A DNA stretch of 64,000 bases. Origin: Poindextera sp963706385. GTDB lineage: Bacteria > Pseudomonadota > Alphaproteobacteria > Caulobacterales > Caulobacteraceae. Of this stretch, positions 8,605 to 17,652 are shown in pieces. Positions within the stretch are counted from its first letter, which is position 1, and each line of letters begins with the position of its first letter. A program made the translations under genes and the position numbers. Location: positions 1,674,001-1,738,000 of the forward strand of contig OY970153.1 of the NCBI GenBank assembly GCA_963706385.1, given 5' to 3'. The notes beneath the pieces were generated by a model. That model worked only from the letters and a program-made list of their open reading frames with translations, made no database searches and was not told the DNA's origin.

Positions 8605-9555
8605 TTGCGGCAAGAGCAGCCGCGCGCCGCCGTCGTCGCGGACCTGGGCGCCGAGATCGAGGCCGAGGGCGCGGGCCGTGGCCTGGCCGTCCGCGCCGAG
8701 CGCGACGCGGCCCTCGCGGCGGAAGCGTTCGCGCCCGTCCGGCGTCAGGGCCTCGACCACCAGCACAAGGTCGCCGCCCTGGAGCCGCGCATGGGCGCCG
8801 ACGGCGGTGCGGCAGGAGCCTTCCAGCGCCTCCAGCGCGCCGCGCTCGGCGGCGACGGCGAGGCTGGCCGGCCGGTCGGCCAGGGCCTGGATCCAGGCGG
8901 AGTCGGCCTCGCCGATGCGGGTCTCGATGGCCAGCGCCCCCTGGCCCGGGGCGGGCGGCGCGGCGATGGGATCGAAGATCTCGGCCACGGCTCCCTCCAG
9001 ACCCAGCCGCTTGAGGCCCGCCAGCGCCAGCACCATGGCGTCGGCCTCGCCGCGCTCCAGCTTGGCCAGACGGGTGTCGACATTGCCGCGCACCAGCACC
9101 GGCTCCAGGTCCGGCCGGCGATAGAGCGCCTGGGCCTGGCGGCGCAGGCTGGCGGTGCCCAGCCTGGCGCCCGCCGGCAGGTCGTCAAAGCGGGCGAACC
9201 GCGGGCTGAGATAAGCGTCGCGCGGATCCTCGCGCGCGGGGATCGCGGCGATCACCAGGCCCGGCTGACGCTCGACCGGCACGTCCTTCATCGAATGGAT
9301 GGCGCAGTCGACTTGGCCGGCGATCAGCGCCTCCTCGATCTCCTTGGTGAACAGGGCCTTGCCGCCGATTTCCAGCAGGCGGCGATCCTGCACCCGATCG
9401 CCGGTGGTGGAGATGTGGATCAGGGGCGCGACCGCCTCGGCCTCCTCGGGGCCGTAGCCCAGCGCGAGCGCGATCGCCCGCTGCATCTGGCCGGCCTGGG
9501 CCAGGGCCAGGCGCGAGGCGCGGGTGCCGATGCGGACCAGGGGACGGGCGGACAC
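8602..9555 (-). CDS. hemC: Hydroxymethylbilane synthase (porphobilinogen deaminase)
   Basis: HemC polymerises four porphobilinogens into hydroxymethylbilane. The 317-residue product opens with RIGTRASRLALAQA and contains HSMKDVP and LGTASLRRQAQ, all family signatures. The Cys of EGSCRTAVGA (near residue 247) is the attachment site of the dipyrromethane cofactor. Translation appears to start at GTG. It is the promoter-proximal gene of the heme cluster and is divergent from tsaD with a 71-nt shared upstream region. Its TAG stop is the outer end of the hairpin element that follows. Confidence 0.97.
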   Translation of the reverse strand: MSARPLVRIGTRASRLALAQAGQMQRAIALALGYGPEEAEAVAPLIHISTTGDRVQDRRLLEIGGKALFTKEIEEALIAGQVDCAIHSMKDVPVERQPGLVIAAIPAREDPRDAYLSPRFARFDDLPAGARLGTASLRRQAQALYRRPDLEPVLVRGNVDTRLAKLERGEADAMVLALAGLKRLGLEGAVAEIFDPIAAPPAPGQGALAIETRIGEADSAWIQALADRPASLAVAAERGALEALEGSCRTAVGAHARLQGGDLVLVVEALTPDGRERFRREGRVALGADGQATARALGLDLGAQVRDDGGARLLLPQ

Positions 9556-9626
9556 GGTAAGCCAAGCCTTTCAAACGGGCGGAGCGGTTGTCGCCCCGGA
9601 CCTCTCGGCCTGCTACAGGAGCGCGG

Positions 9627-10730
9627 ATGCGCCCGCAACCGGACACAGTGTCGACCGTCCTCGGGATCGAGACCAGCTGCGACGAAACCGCCGCCGCGGT
9701 GGTGCGCCGCCATGCCGACGGCCGCATAGAGGTGCTGTCCTCGATCATCGCCAGCCAGATCGCGGCCCACGCCCCGTTCGGCGGGGTGGTGCCGGAGATC
9801 GCCGCCCGCGCCCACGTCGAGAGCATCGATGCAGTGATCGCCGAGGCGATGATCCAGGCCGGCGTCGAGTTCTCCCAGCTGGACGCGGTGGCCGCCACCG
9901 CCGGGCCGGGCCTGGTCGGCGGGGTGATGGTCGGGCTCTCGGCCGGCAAGGCCATCGCCCTGGCCCGCGGCGTTCCGCTGATCGCGGTCAACCACCTGGA
10001 GGGCCACGCCCTGTCGGCCCGGCTGGGCGCGCCGATCGCCTATCCGTTCCTCTTGCTGCTGGTCTCCGGCGGCCATTGCCAGATTCTGGAGGTGGCCGGG
10101 GTCGGCCGCTGCCGCCGGCTGGGCTCGACCATCGACGATGCGGCCGGCGAAGCGTTCGACAAGATCGCCAAGACCCTCGGCCTGCCCTATCCGGGCGGCC
10201 CGGCGCTGGAGCAGCTCGCCGTCGGCGGCGATCCGGGCCGCTATCCCCTGCCCCGCGCCCTACTCGGCCGCGAGGGGGCGGATTTCTCGTTCTCCGGCCT
10301 GAAGACCGCCGCCGCCCGCATCGCCGAGCGGCTGACCACGCACGAGGAGAAGCGCGACCTCGCCGCCGGCGTCCAGGCGGCCATCGCCCGCCAGCTCGCC
10401 GAGCGGAGCGAGCGGACCATGGAATCTTACGCCGACGCCCATCCCACCGAGGGCTTGCGCTTCGTGGTCGCCGGCGGGGTGGCGGCCAACGCCGAGGTGC
10501 GCCGGGTGCTGAGCGTGCTCGCCGCCGCGCACGGCTTCGAATTCTTCGCCCCGCCGCTGGCCTATTGCACCGACAACGCCGCGATGATCGCGCTCGCCGG
10601 CGCCGAGCGGCTGGCCGAGGGCCTGGTCAGCGGTCTGGACGCCGTGGCCCGCCCGCGCTGGCCGCTGGACGAGGCGACCGCGCTGGCCAGTCCCACCCAC
10701 GTCCCCGGCCGCAAGGGAGCCAAGGCGTGA
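9627..10730 (+). CDS. tsaD: tRNA threonylcarbamoyladenosine transferase, TsaD
   Basis: TsaD transfers threonylcarbamoyl from its adenylate to A37 of ANN-decoding tRNAs, working with TsaB and TsaE. The 367-residue protein starts with the ASKHA motif LGIETSCDETAAAVV. It has the metal-binding NHLEGHAL (two His near residues 123 and 127), GGTA-like GGHCQI, and the C-terminal CTDNAAMIA whose Asp is the third metal ligand. The ATG giving MRPQPDTVS is chosen; an in-frame ATG 13 codons upstream would lie almost against hemC. The last codons overlap the GTG of gpsA, so the two are probably cotranscribed. Confidence 0.97.
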   Translation: MRPQPDTVSTVLGIETSCDETAAAVVRRHADGRIEVLSSIIASQIAAHAPFGGVVPEIAARAHVESIDAVIAEAMIQAGVEFSQLDAVAATAGPGLVGGVMVGLSAGKAIALARGVPLIAVNHLEGHALSARLGAPIAYPFLLLLVSGGHCQILEVAGVGRCRRLGSTIDDAAGEAFDKIAKTLGLPYPGGPALEQLAVGGDPGRYPLPRALLGREGADFSFSGLKTAAARIAERLTTHEEKRDLAAGVQAAIARQLAERSERTMESYADAHPTEGLRFVVAGGVAANAEVRRVLSVLAAAHGFEFFAPPLAYCTDNAAMIALAGAERLAEGLVSGLDAVARPRWPLDEATALASPTHVPGRKGAKA

Positions 10731-11734
10731 GCGGATCCTATCGCACCGCCGGCGTGATCGGCGCCGGCGCCTGGGGCACGGCCCTGGCCCAGGTCTGCCG
10801 CCGCGCCGGGCTCGAAACCACGCTCTGGGCGCGCGAGCCCGAGGTGGCGCGGGCGATCAACGCCACCCGAACCAACCCCCTGTTCCTACCGGGCGTCACC
10901 CTGGACGAGGGCATAACGGCGGTGACTGACCTTACGGCCGTGGCGGGCGCCGACCTGATCCTGGCCGTGGTCCCGGCCCAGCACATGCGCGCCATGCTGA
11001 CCGAGCTCGCGCCCCGTCTGCGCGCCGGCCAGCCGGTGATCCTCTGCGCCAAGGGGATCGAACAGGGCACGCTGAAGCTGATGGCCGAGGTGCTGGCCGA
11101 TGTCGCGCCGAACGCCTCGCCGGCCGTGCTCTCGGGCCCCAGCTTCGCCGGCGAGGTGGCGCGAGGCCTGCCCACCGCCGTCACTCTGGCCTGCCCTGAC
11201 GCCGAGCTGGGCGAGGCCCTGGCGCGGGCCATCGCCACGCCGTCCTTCCGCCCCTACTGGATCGCCGACATCATCGGCGCCGAGGCCGGCGGGGCGGTCA
11301 AGAACGTGCTGGCCATCGCCGCAGGCGTCGTCGAGGGCCGGGGCCTGGGCCGCAGCGCCCACGCCGCCCTGGTCACCCGGGGCTTCGCCGAACTGACCCG
11401 GCTGGCGGTCGCCCTGGGGGCCGAGGCGCGCACCCTGGCGGGCCTGTGCGGCCTGGGTGACCTGGTGCTGACCTGCTCGTCCAGCCAGTCGCGCAACATG
11501 AGCCTGGGATTGGCGCTCGGCCGCGGCGAGAGCCTCGCCGCGGCCCTGGCCGGCAAGCTGTCGGTGGCCGAGGGCGTCGCCTCGGCCCCGGCGGTGCGGG
11601 CGCTGGCGCGAAAGCTGGACGTGGAGACCCCGATCTGCGAGGCGGTGGCGGCGCTCTTGGCCGGCGAGCGCGATCTTTCCGAGGCGATCGGCGGGCTGAT
11701 GTCGCGCCCGTTGCGCACCGAACGCGAGGAGTAA
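10727..11734 (+). CDS. gpsA: Glycerol-3-phosphate dehydrogenase [NAD(P)+]
   Basis: GpsA reduces dihydroxyacetone phosphate to sn-glycerol 3-phosphate for phospholipid synthesis. The 335-residue product has the nucleotide site GVIGAGAWGTALAQ, the GPSFAGEVARG block, the catalytic-Lys segment GGAVKNVLAIAAG and the LAGLCGLGDLVLTC segment. The start is a GTG within GTGA, where the last base pair of tsaD's stop overlaps it; this type of overlap normally means coupled translation. YciI follows 5 nt after its stop. Confidence 0.96.
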   Translation: MSGSYRTAGVIGAGAWGTALAQVCRRAGLETTLWAREPEVARAINATRTNPLFLPGVTLDEGITAVTDLTAVAGADLILAVVPAQHMRAMLTELAPRLRAGQPVILCAKGIEQGTLKLMAEVLADVAPNASPAVLSGPSFAGEVARGLPTAVTLACPDAELGEALARAIATPSFRPYWIADIIGAEAGGAVKNVLAIAAGVVEGRGLGRSAHAALVTRGFAELTRLAVALGAEARTLAGLCGLGDLVLTCSSSQSRNMSLGLALGRGESLAAALAGKLSVAEGVASAPAVRALARKLDVETPICEAVAALLAGERDLSEAIGGLMSRPLRTEREE

Positions 11735-11739
11735 GACCC

Positions 11740-12027
11740 ATGGCCCTGTTCGTCCTGACCGGAACCGACCACAAGAACGCGCTGGCGCACCGCATGGAGG
11801 TGCGCCCCCGTCACCTGGCCTATGCCGCCGAGCACGCCGCCATGATCAAGGTCGCCGGGCCGCTGCTGGACGACGAGGGCCAGATGGCCGGCTCGCTGTT
11901 CATCATCGAGGCCGCCGACAAGGCCGAGGTCGAGGCCTTCTCCGCCGCCGATCCCTATCGCAGCGAGGGGGTGTTCGAGACGGTCGAGATCCGCGGCTTC
12001 CGCGTCGCCACCGGCGCCCTGCCGTGA
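11740..12027 (+). CDS. YciI-family protein
   Basis: This small (95-residue) ferredoxin-like dimer-type YciI protein shows the family's RPRHLAY segment, the PLLDDEGQMAGSLFIIEA strand-turn-strand and DPYRSEGVFETVEIRGF near the C-terminus. YciI proteins have conserved His and Asp residues and are suspected enzymes (some act as dehalogenase-like domains), but no general reaction is known. The gene is tightly packed between gpsA and the Rieske gene, overlapping the latter by 4 nt, so it is likely part of the tsaD operon. Confidence 0.9.
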   Translation: MALFVLTGTDHKNALAHRMEVRPRHLAYAAEHAAMIKVAGPLLDDEGQMAGSLFIIEAADKAEVEAFSAADPYRSEGVFETVEIRGFRVATGALP

Positions 12028-12374
12028 ACCCAGCCCGGCCAGCGGCCGGCGTAAGGCTGTGCGCCCTGGCCGAGATCGACGATCCCGGCGCCAAGGGCTT
12101 CGTGTTCCGCCAGGGCGAGGCCCTGTTCCTGGGCTTCGTGGTCAAGGTCGGCGGCGAGGTCCACGGCTATGTCGATCGCTGCCCGCACGCGGGCTCGCCG
12201 ATCGGCAACATCGCCGGCCGCTATCTGACGCGCGAGGGTGACCTGATCCTCTGCGCCGCCCACGGCGCGCTGTTCCGCCGCGGCGACGGTGCCTGCATCG
12301 CCGGCCCGTGCGCGGGCCAGTCACTGACCAGGTGGCCGGTGCGGGTGGAAGACGACGCGGTGGTGACGGGATGA
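12024..12374 (+). CDS. Rieske [2Fe-2S] ferredoxin-like protein
   Basis: This 116-residue soluble Rieske-domain protein has cluster ligands CPH (in RCPHAGSPIG) and CAAH (in LCAAHGALF) 21 residues later, the CxH...CxxH pattern expected of a Rieske 2Fe-2S site. It has no membrane anchor or oxygenase catalytic domain, so it is a ferredoxin-type electron carrier or an assembly partner; its redox partner is unknown. The start is GTG overlapping the stop of yciI (GTGA). Confidence 0.92.
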   Translation: MNPARPAAGVRLCALAEIDDPGAKGFVFRQGEALFLGFVVKVGGEVHGYVDRCPHAGSPIGNIAGRYLTREGDLILCAAHGALFRRGDGACIAGPCAGQSLTRWPVRVEDDAVVTG

Positions 12375-12439
12375 GCAAGGGCGAGGTGGCGGACCGACAC
12401 ATCGAGCTCGGCCTGCGCGAGAGCGGCGGCAGGGGATGA
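12371..12439 (+). CDS. Possible 22-residue leaderless or remnant peptide
   Basis: An ATG in the ATGA stop/start overlap of the Rieske gene opens a 22-codon frame beginning MSKGEVADRHIELG. The overlap style copies the other junctions of this operon, so it may be a real small gene or the start of a gene truncated by deletion. I recognise no family and there is no independent evidence of translation. Confidence 0.2.
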   Translation: MSKGEVADRHIELGLRESGGRG

Positions 12440-12557
12440 CCGGGTCGCGCGGTCCCTACAAGAAGTCAGCCGCCAAATTGGGAAACTGAGACACTACCCG
12501 GAGCCGATGTCCGCTGCTGGCGCGACCCGGAACATCGATTGGACCGCGACCGTTCGA

Positions 12558-12971
12558 TCAATGCGAGCGTGCGCCGTGCGCCGGAGGTCTTCGCTCCACC
12601 GGCACCAGCCTCAGCAGGAGGACGACGTAGAGCAACACCACCACATAGAGGGCGGCGAACGCCCACAGCGGCAGCGGCCAGAAGATCACGCGGTTTATAA
12701 CGCGCATGATCAGTGGCCCGCGCGCGGCGCCGGCGCCGGCCAGCCTCCCCTCCAGGATGGTGAGAAAGCAGGCTCGCCCGGCCAGGGCCTGCAGAGCGAC
12801 GATGGCCATCGAGACCAGATGCGGCAACCGCCACCAACGCATGCGAACGAAGCGCCAGCCTAGCCAGCCTCCGAGGGGGATGACGACAAGGCCGGCCACA
12901 TTGAATACGATCACCGCCAGATGCGCGGTCAGAACCGCGTTGGCCAGCAAGAGATTGGGGTGGACCGTCAT
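12558..12971 (-). CDS. DUF2784 family membrane protein
   Basis: This 137-residue protein with about four membrane segments matches DUF2784: an early LLANAVLTAHLAVIVFNVAG helix, the WRLPHLVSMAIVALQAL block, a CFLTILE segment where the family has CPLT/E, and two C-terminal helices. The function of DUF2784 is unknown. It stands alone between the tsaD operon (convergent) and the ABC transporter genes. Confidence 0.8.
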   Translation of the reverse strand: MTVHPNLLLANAVLTAHLAVIVFNVAGLVVIPLGGWLGWRFVRMRWWRLPHLVSMAIVALQALAGRACFLTILEGRLAGAGAARGPLIMRVINRVIFWPLPLWAFAALYVVVLLYVVLLLRLVPVERRPPAHGARSH

Positions 12972-13070
12972 GCCGTCAGCCTGCTCCAGCGTTTCCCGAT
13001 CCTCAAATCACCGGCCGGCTTGAGCGGCCCTGCATTCACCGGGGCGCGGGATCGGGCCTTCGGACAGGGC

Positions 13071-13877
13071 CTAACTCGCGCTCTCGGCGCTATAGCGGGC
13101 GATCAGGCCGGTGCGGATGGCGTAGCGATACACGCGGGCGAAGACCAGGCAGGCGAGTACGACATAGACCAGGGCCAAGCCGGCGCCGAAGGCCAGTTCG
13201 GTCACCGGCGCACCCCTGCCGGCCACGATGGATCGCATGCCCTCGAACACGTAAGAGGGGGCCAACAGGCGCGCGATCGCCTGCATCCACCCGGGCAGGG
13301 TCGACAGCGGATAGAACACCCCGACAAAGGGGGAGAGCACCGAGGGGATCGGCCAGATCAGCCACTCCGACGCGGGTCCGAACCGCAACACGATGGCGGC
13401 GCCCAGGATGCCGAGCGCGATTCCCGACAGGAACAGCACCAGCACGAACGGAACCATGGCCGCGCCATAGATCAGGAACGACAGGCCGAAGACCGTGGTC
13501 GCCAGGATCAGCATGGCGGTCAAGCCGAACAGGCTGGTGGTCACGCCGGTGACCACCAGGCCGCACAGATATTCGGAGATCGTCAGGGGCGTGGCGAAGA
13601 TGTTGAGGAAGTTGCGCGACCAGACATCCTCGAAAAAGGCCGTCGTCACGCCCTGCATGACGCGGCCCAGGAAGTCCCAGAGCAGCACGGCGCCCAAGAT
13701 GGCGGCCACGAAGTTGAAGCCCCGACCGGTCAGGGAGTTCAGGTAGCGGGTGATGAAACCCCAGAGGACGATGTCGATGGCGACCCAGGCCACCATCGGC
13801 AACAGCCGAACCGGGCTGCCACGCAGCAGGTAGAACTGCCGGAGCACCACGGCCGCCACTCTGGACGCGCGCATCAC
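13071..13877 (-). CDS. ABC-2 type transporter permease
   Basis: This 268-residue integral membrane protein has about six hydrophobic segments and the ABC-2 permease layout of drug, polysaccharide or antibiotic exporters. The C-terminal LAPSYVFEGMRSIVAGRGAP stretch is typical of this group. It pairs with the ATPase gene immediately upstream, whose TGA overlaps its start (GTG at the first base, or ATG 3 nt later). Substrate is not deducible from sequence. Confidence 0.85.
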   Translation of the reverse strand: MMRASRVAAVVLRQFYLLRGSPVRLLPMVAWVAIDIVLWGFITRYLNSLTGRGFNFVAAILGAVLLWDFLGRVMQGVTTAFFEDVWSRNFLNIFATPLTISEYLCGLVVTGVTTSLFGLTAMLILATTVFGLSFLIYGAAMVPFVLVLFLSGIALGILGAAIVLRFGPASEWLIWPIPSVLSPFVGVFYPLSTLPGWMQAIARLLAPSYVFEGMRSIVAGRGAPVTELAFGAGLALVYVVLACLVFARVYRYAIRTGLIARYSAESAS

Positions 13878-14641
13878 CTCGGTTCGCCTTCGGGCTGGAG
13901 CGCCTCATGAGCGACGCTGACGAACAAATCCTCCAACGTGGCGGCGCCGTGCTCGCGGATCAGGCTGCCGGGCTCGCCTTCCAACAGGATCTTGCCGCGG
14001 GCGAGGAAGAGCACCCGGTGGCAGACCTCCGCGACCTCGTACATGTTGTGGCTGGTCCAGAGCACGCCGCCCTTGTCCTCCGCCGCGAACGCGACGATGC
14101 GCGCCCGCATATCCCGCGCGGTGGCCGGATCGATGGAGGCGGTGGGCTCGTCGAGCAGCAACAGCCTGGGCCGGTTCAGCATGGCCTTGGCCAGAGACAC
14201 CCGGGTCTGTTCGCCGGAAGACAGCACGCCGCACTTGGTCTTGCGGTGACGCTCCAGATCGTAGTCGGCGAGCAAGGTCTCGATGCGCCTGGAAAGGCTC
14301 TTCACGCCATAGATCAACCCGAAGACGCGAAGGTTCTGCTCCACCGTGAGGTTGCCGGGCAGGGGCGCGTGGGCGGCGGCGAAGTTGGTCTGGGCCAGCG
14401 CCTGGCTGCGCCGTCTCGCCAGGTCGACGCCGACGATGCGGATGGTTCCCTCGGTTGGCTCAAGCACGCCGAGGATCATGTTGATGATCGTGGTCTTGCC
14501 GGCGCCGTTGGGGCCCACCAGGCCGACGATCTCGCCCGGCCGGACCTCGAACGAAACGCCATCCACGGCCGTCACCTCGGCGAAGCGCTTGCGCAGCCCC
14601 ACGAGGGAGAGAGCAGCGTGAAACGAGTCGGCGGATGTCAC
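13874..14641 (-). CDS. ABC transporter ATP-binding protein
   Basis: The 255-residue nucleotide-binding subunit of a two-component ABC exporter. It has Walker A (GPNGAGKTTI), the signature segment LSSGEQTRVSLAK, and Walker B followed by the D-loop (LLLLDEPTASID). The signature reads SSGEQ instead of the usual SGGQ, a minor variation. Translation likely starts at a GTG with AAGGA seven bases upstream. It probably energises the overlapping downstream ABC-2 permease; the exported substrate is unknown. Confidence 0.92.
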   Translation of the reverse strand: MTSADSFHAALSLVGLRKRFAEVTAVDGVSFEVRPGEIVGLVGPNGAGKTTIINMILGVLEPTEGTIRIVGVDLARRRSQALAQTNFAAAHAPLPGNLTVEQNLRVFGLIYGVKSLSRRIETLLADYDLERHRKTKCGVLSSGEQTRVSLAKAMLNRPRLLLLDEPTASIDPATARDMRARIVAFAAEDKGGVLWTSHNMYEVAEVCHRVLFLARGKILLEGEPGSLIREHGAATLEDLFVSVAHEALQPEGEPR

Positions 14642-14729
14642 CGGGTCCTTGTAGCTGGCGCGCCGCTTCGGCGCACGGCGACATTGTGAAGGCTCCTCTC
14701 CCTCGCGATGTCCGCATCAAGCCGGCCAA

Positions 14730-15497
14730 CTACGCGCCCGCGGCCTCGTCGGGCGCCGCCTCCCGCCCGAACGCCTCGACCTCCTCGATCAGTCCCTTGA
14801 CCGCCAGGGCCACCAGCTCGCCGCCCTTTTCCGGCGTGGCCAGGCCCGGGTCGGAGCCCATGCGGCCGTCGGGGTGGCGGGCGCGGAAGTCGAGCGCCTC
14901 GCGGATCGGGCCGGAGGGCGCGATCTGGGGCGCGTAGTTGGCCGGCTTGATCGCGTCCGGATAGGCCCATTGGGTCACCGCGATCTCCGAGGGGGTGGCG
15001 TGGCTGCCGTGGCCGGCCGGGAACTGCTGGCGCGCCAGGGCGGCGACGCCCTTGAGGTCCCACCAGTTGCGTAAGCGTAGCGCGAAGCCCGCCCGGCGTT
15101 TGGCGAAGCTGGCCTCGGCGTAGAGCTCGGAAAACGCCGCCTCGATCGAGGCGACATTGCCGCCATGGCCGTTGAGGAAGAAGATCTTCTCGAAGCCGTG
15201 CGCGGCCAGCGAGCGGGTCCAGTCGCCGATCGCGGCGATGAAGGTCGAGGGGCGCAGCGAGATGGTGCCGGGAAAGCCCAGGTGATGCTGGGCCATGCCA
15301 ATGTTGAAGGTCGGCGCGATCAGGATGTCGGGCGCGTCCTTGTGCGCCTGATGGGCGATGATCTCCGGACACAGCCAGTCGGTGCCCAAAAGCCCAGTCG
15401 GCCCGTGCTGCTCGTTGGAGCCGATCGGCACCACGATGGTGCGGCTGCGCTCCAGGAAGCGTTCGACCTCGGCCCAGGTGGACAGATGCAACAGCAT
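14730..15497 (-). CDS. Creatininase family protein
   Basis: This 255-residue protein has the creatininase metal-ligand blocks: PIGSNEQHGPTGLLGTDW (Glu, His and Asp ligands) and FFLNGHGGNVASI. The family includes creatinine amidohydrolase, dehydratases in cofactor synthesis and MftE-like peptidases; all are metal-dependent hydrolases on C-N bonds. Nothing nearby identifies the substrate, so the specific reaction is open. I chose the internal MLLHLSTWAEVERF start; in-frame sequence upstream lacks family resemblance and crosses an inverted repeat. It is divergent from acetyl-CoA synthetase. Confidence 0.85.
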   Translation of the reverse strand: MLLHLSTWAEVERFLERSRTIVVPIGSNEQHGPTGLLGTDWLCPEIIAHQAHKDAPDILIAPTFNIGMAQHHLGFPGTISLRPSTFIAAIGDWTRSLAAHGFEKIFFLNGHGGNVASIEAAFSELYAEASFAKRRAGFALRLRNWWDLKGVAALARQQFPAGHGSHATPSEIAVTQWAYPDAIKPANYAPQIAPSGPIREALDFRARHPDGRMGSDPGLATPEKGGELVALAVKGLIEEVEAFGREAAPDEAAGA

Positions 15498-15521
15498 TAG
15501 GGAAGGCTCCGTCCGCACCGG

Positions 15522-15548
15522 TTCGATCGGCGCGCCGATAAGATCGAA
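15522..15548. promoter_or_regulatory. Inverted repeat between creatininase gene and acs
   Basis: TTCGATC and GATCGAA arms (7 bp, perfect) flank a 13-nt spacer that contains the palindrome GGCGCGCC. It lies in the 160-nt intergenic region between two divergent genes, a common place for a dimeric repressor or activator site. No binding protein can be assigned. Confidence 0.3.
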
Positions 15549-15657
15549 CTTCGCCCGCCGCGCCAAGCCTGGAGGAAGGGCTTTGAGGTCCGCCCGGCCT
15601 TGCGCGCGGGGCCCCGGGCCGGATACTGGAGCCAGCCAACGACAAGGGGAGCGAAAC

Positions 15658-17598
15658 GTGAGCCAGAGCGAGGTGTTTGCCGTCCCAGCCGCCTGGGCCG
15701 AGAGGGCCCGGATGAACGCCGCCGGCTATGCCGCCGCCTGCGAGCGGGTCGAGGCCGATCCGGACGGCTTCTGGCGCGAGGTGGCCGGCCGGCTGGACTG
15801 GATCAAGCCGTTCAGCCAGGTCAAGGACGTCTCCTTCAACCGCGAGGACTTCCGCATCAGCTGGTTCGCCGACGGGGTGCTGAACGCCTCGGTCAACTGC
15901 CTCGACCGGCATCTGCCCGAACGAAGCGACCAGGTGGCGATCATCTGGGAGGGCGACGATCCGACCGACAGCCGCAAGATCACCTATGCCGAGGCCCACG
16001 CCGAGACCTGCCGCCTGGCCAATGTGCTGAAGGCGAGCGGGGTCAAGAAGGGCGATCGGGTGACCATCTATCTGCCGATGATCCCGGAGACCGCCTTCGC
16101 CATGCTGGCCTGCGCGCGGATCGGGGCGGTGCATTCGGTGATCTTCGGCGGCTTCGCCCCCGATTCCATCGCCGGCCGGGTGCAGGACTGCGATTCCCGG
16201 CTGATCATCACCGCCGACGAGGGCCTGCGCGGCGGCAAGGTCGTCCCCCTGAAGGCCAACGTCGACGAGGCGCTGAAGAGCTGTCCGGATGTCGAGACGG
16301 TGATCGTGATCAAGCGCACCGGCGCAAAGGTCCCGATGCTCGCCGGCCGCGACGTGGCCTACGACGAGGCCCGCGCCAAGGTCTCGGCCGACTGCCCGCC
16401 CGAGCCGATGGGGGCGGAGGACCCGCTGTTCATCCTCTACACCTCCGGCTCGACCGGAAAGCCCAAGGGGGTTTTGCACACCACCGGCGGCTATCTGACC
16501 TGGGCGTCGTGGACCCACGAGCTGGTGTTCGACTACCGTCCGGGCGAAGTGTTCTGGTGCACCGCCGACGTGGGCTGGGTCACTGGCCACAGCTACATCG
16601 TCTATGGCCCGCTCGCCAACGCGGCGACCACGGTGATCTTCGAGGGCATGCCCAACCATCCCAGCGCCTCGCGCTTCTGGGAGGTGATCGACAAGCACCA
16701 GGTCGAGATCTTCTACACCGCGCCGACCGCGCTGCGCGCCCTGATGCGCGAGGGCGACGGGCCGGTGAAGAAGACCAGCCGCGCCTCGCTGCGGCTGCTG
16801 GGCACCGTCGGCGAGCCGATCAATCCCGAGGCCTGGCTGTGGTACCATCGGGTGGTGGGTGATGGCCGCTGCCCGATCGTCGACACCTGGTGGCAGACCG
16901 AAACCGGCGCCGCCCTGATCGCGCCGCTGCCGGGCGCCACCGCGCTGAAGCCCGGCTCGGCGACCAAGCCCCTGCCCGGCGTCAAGCTGCAGATCGTCGA
17001 CGCCGACGGCAAGCCGCTGGAGGGCGCCACGCAAGGCAACCTCTGCATCACCGACAGCTGGCCCGGCCAGATGCGCACCGTCTACGGCGACCACGAGCGG
17101 TTCGTCACCACCTATTTCACCACCTATCCCGGCAAGTATTTCACCGGCGACGGCTGCCGCCGCGACGAGGACGGCTACTACTGGATCACCGGCCGGGTGG
17201 ACGACGTGATCAACGTCTCCGGCCACCGGCTGGGCACCGCCGAGATCGAGAGCGCCCTGGTCGCCCACCCCGCGGTCGCCGAGGCGGCGGTGGTCGGCTT
17301 CCCGCATGAGATCAAGGGCCAGGCGATCTACGCCTATGTCACCTTGAAGGCCGACCGGTCGCCGAGCGAGGCTCTGCGCGACGAGCTGATCAAGTGGGTG
17401 CGCCAGGAGATCGGCGCCTTCGCCGCGCCGGAGGTTATCCAGTGGGCGCCGGGCCTGCCCAAGACCCGCTCGGGCAAGATCATGCGCCGCATCCTGCGCA
17501 AGGTGGCCGAGGGCGACGTCTCCAACCTCGGCGACACCACCACCCTGGCCGACCCGAGCGTGGTGGCCGACCTGGTGGACAATCGCGCGGGGCGATAA
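15658..17598 (+). CDS. acs: Acetyl-CoA synthetase
   Basis: This 646-residue AMP-forming acetate:CoA ligase has the P-loop-like YTSGSTGKPKG, the WWQTETG acetate/AMP site, the hinge region YWITGRVDDVINVSGHRLGT and the C-terminal PKTRSGKIMRR. That terminal Lys is the site acetylated in other bacteria to switch the enzyme off. It activates acetate for the TCA/glyoxylate route. Start is GTG (MSQSEVFAVP) with AAGGGGAGC just upstream. Length and motifs match Acs throughout, with no sign of truncation. Confidence 0.97.
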   Translation: MSQSEVFAVPAAWAERARMNAAGYAAACERVEADPDGFWREVAGRLDWIKPFSQVKDVSFNREDFRISWFADGVLNASVNCLDRHLPERSDQVAIIWEGDDPTDSRKITYAEAHAETCRLANVLKASGVKKGDRVTIYLPMIPETAFAMLACARIGAVHSVIFGGFAPDSIAGRVQDCDSRLIITADEGLRGGKVVPLKANVDEALKSCPDVETVIVIKRTGAKVPMLAGRDVAYDEARAKVSADCPPEPMGAEDPLFILYTSGSTGKPKGVLHTTGGYLTWASWTHELVFDYRPGEVFWCTADVGWVTGHSYIVYGPLANAATTVIFEGMPNHPSASRFWEVIDKHQVEIFYTAPTALRALMREGDGPVKKTSRASLRLLGTVGEPINPEAWLWYHRVVGDGRCPIVDTWWQTETGAALIAPLPGATALKPGSATKPLPGVKLQIVDADGKPLEGATQGNLCITDSWPGQMRTVYGDHERFVTTYFTTYPGKYFTGDGCRRDEDGYYWITGRVDDVINVSGHRLGTAEIESALVAHPAVAEAAVVGFPHEIKGQAIYAYVTLKADRSPSEALRDELIKWVRQEIGAFAAPEVIQWAPGLPKTRSGKIMRRILRKVAEGDVSNLGDTTTLADPSVVADLVDNRAGR

Positions 17599-17652
17599 AA
17601 GCCTGCCTGTTCACGCGCGGCCCGTCAGGCCGCGTGCGAAGAGGATGACGTG

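Noticed and set aside
17612..17636. Imperfect hairpin after acs (CACGCGCGGCC/GGCCGCGTG)
   Set aside because: There is no U-run, the stem is bulged, and it lies within 20 nt of the next gene's start; it does not meet the standard of a terminator.
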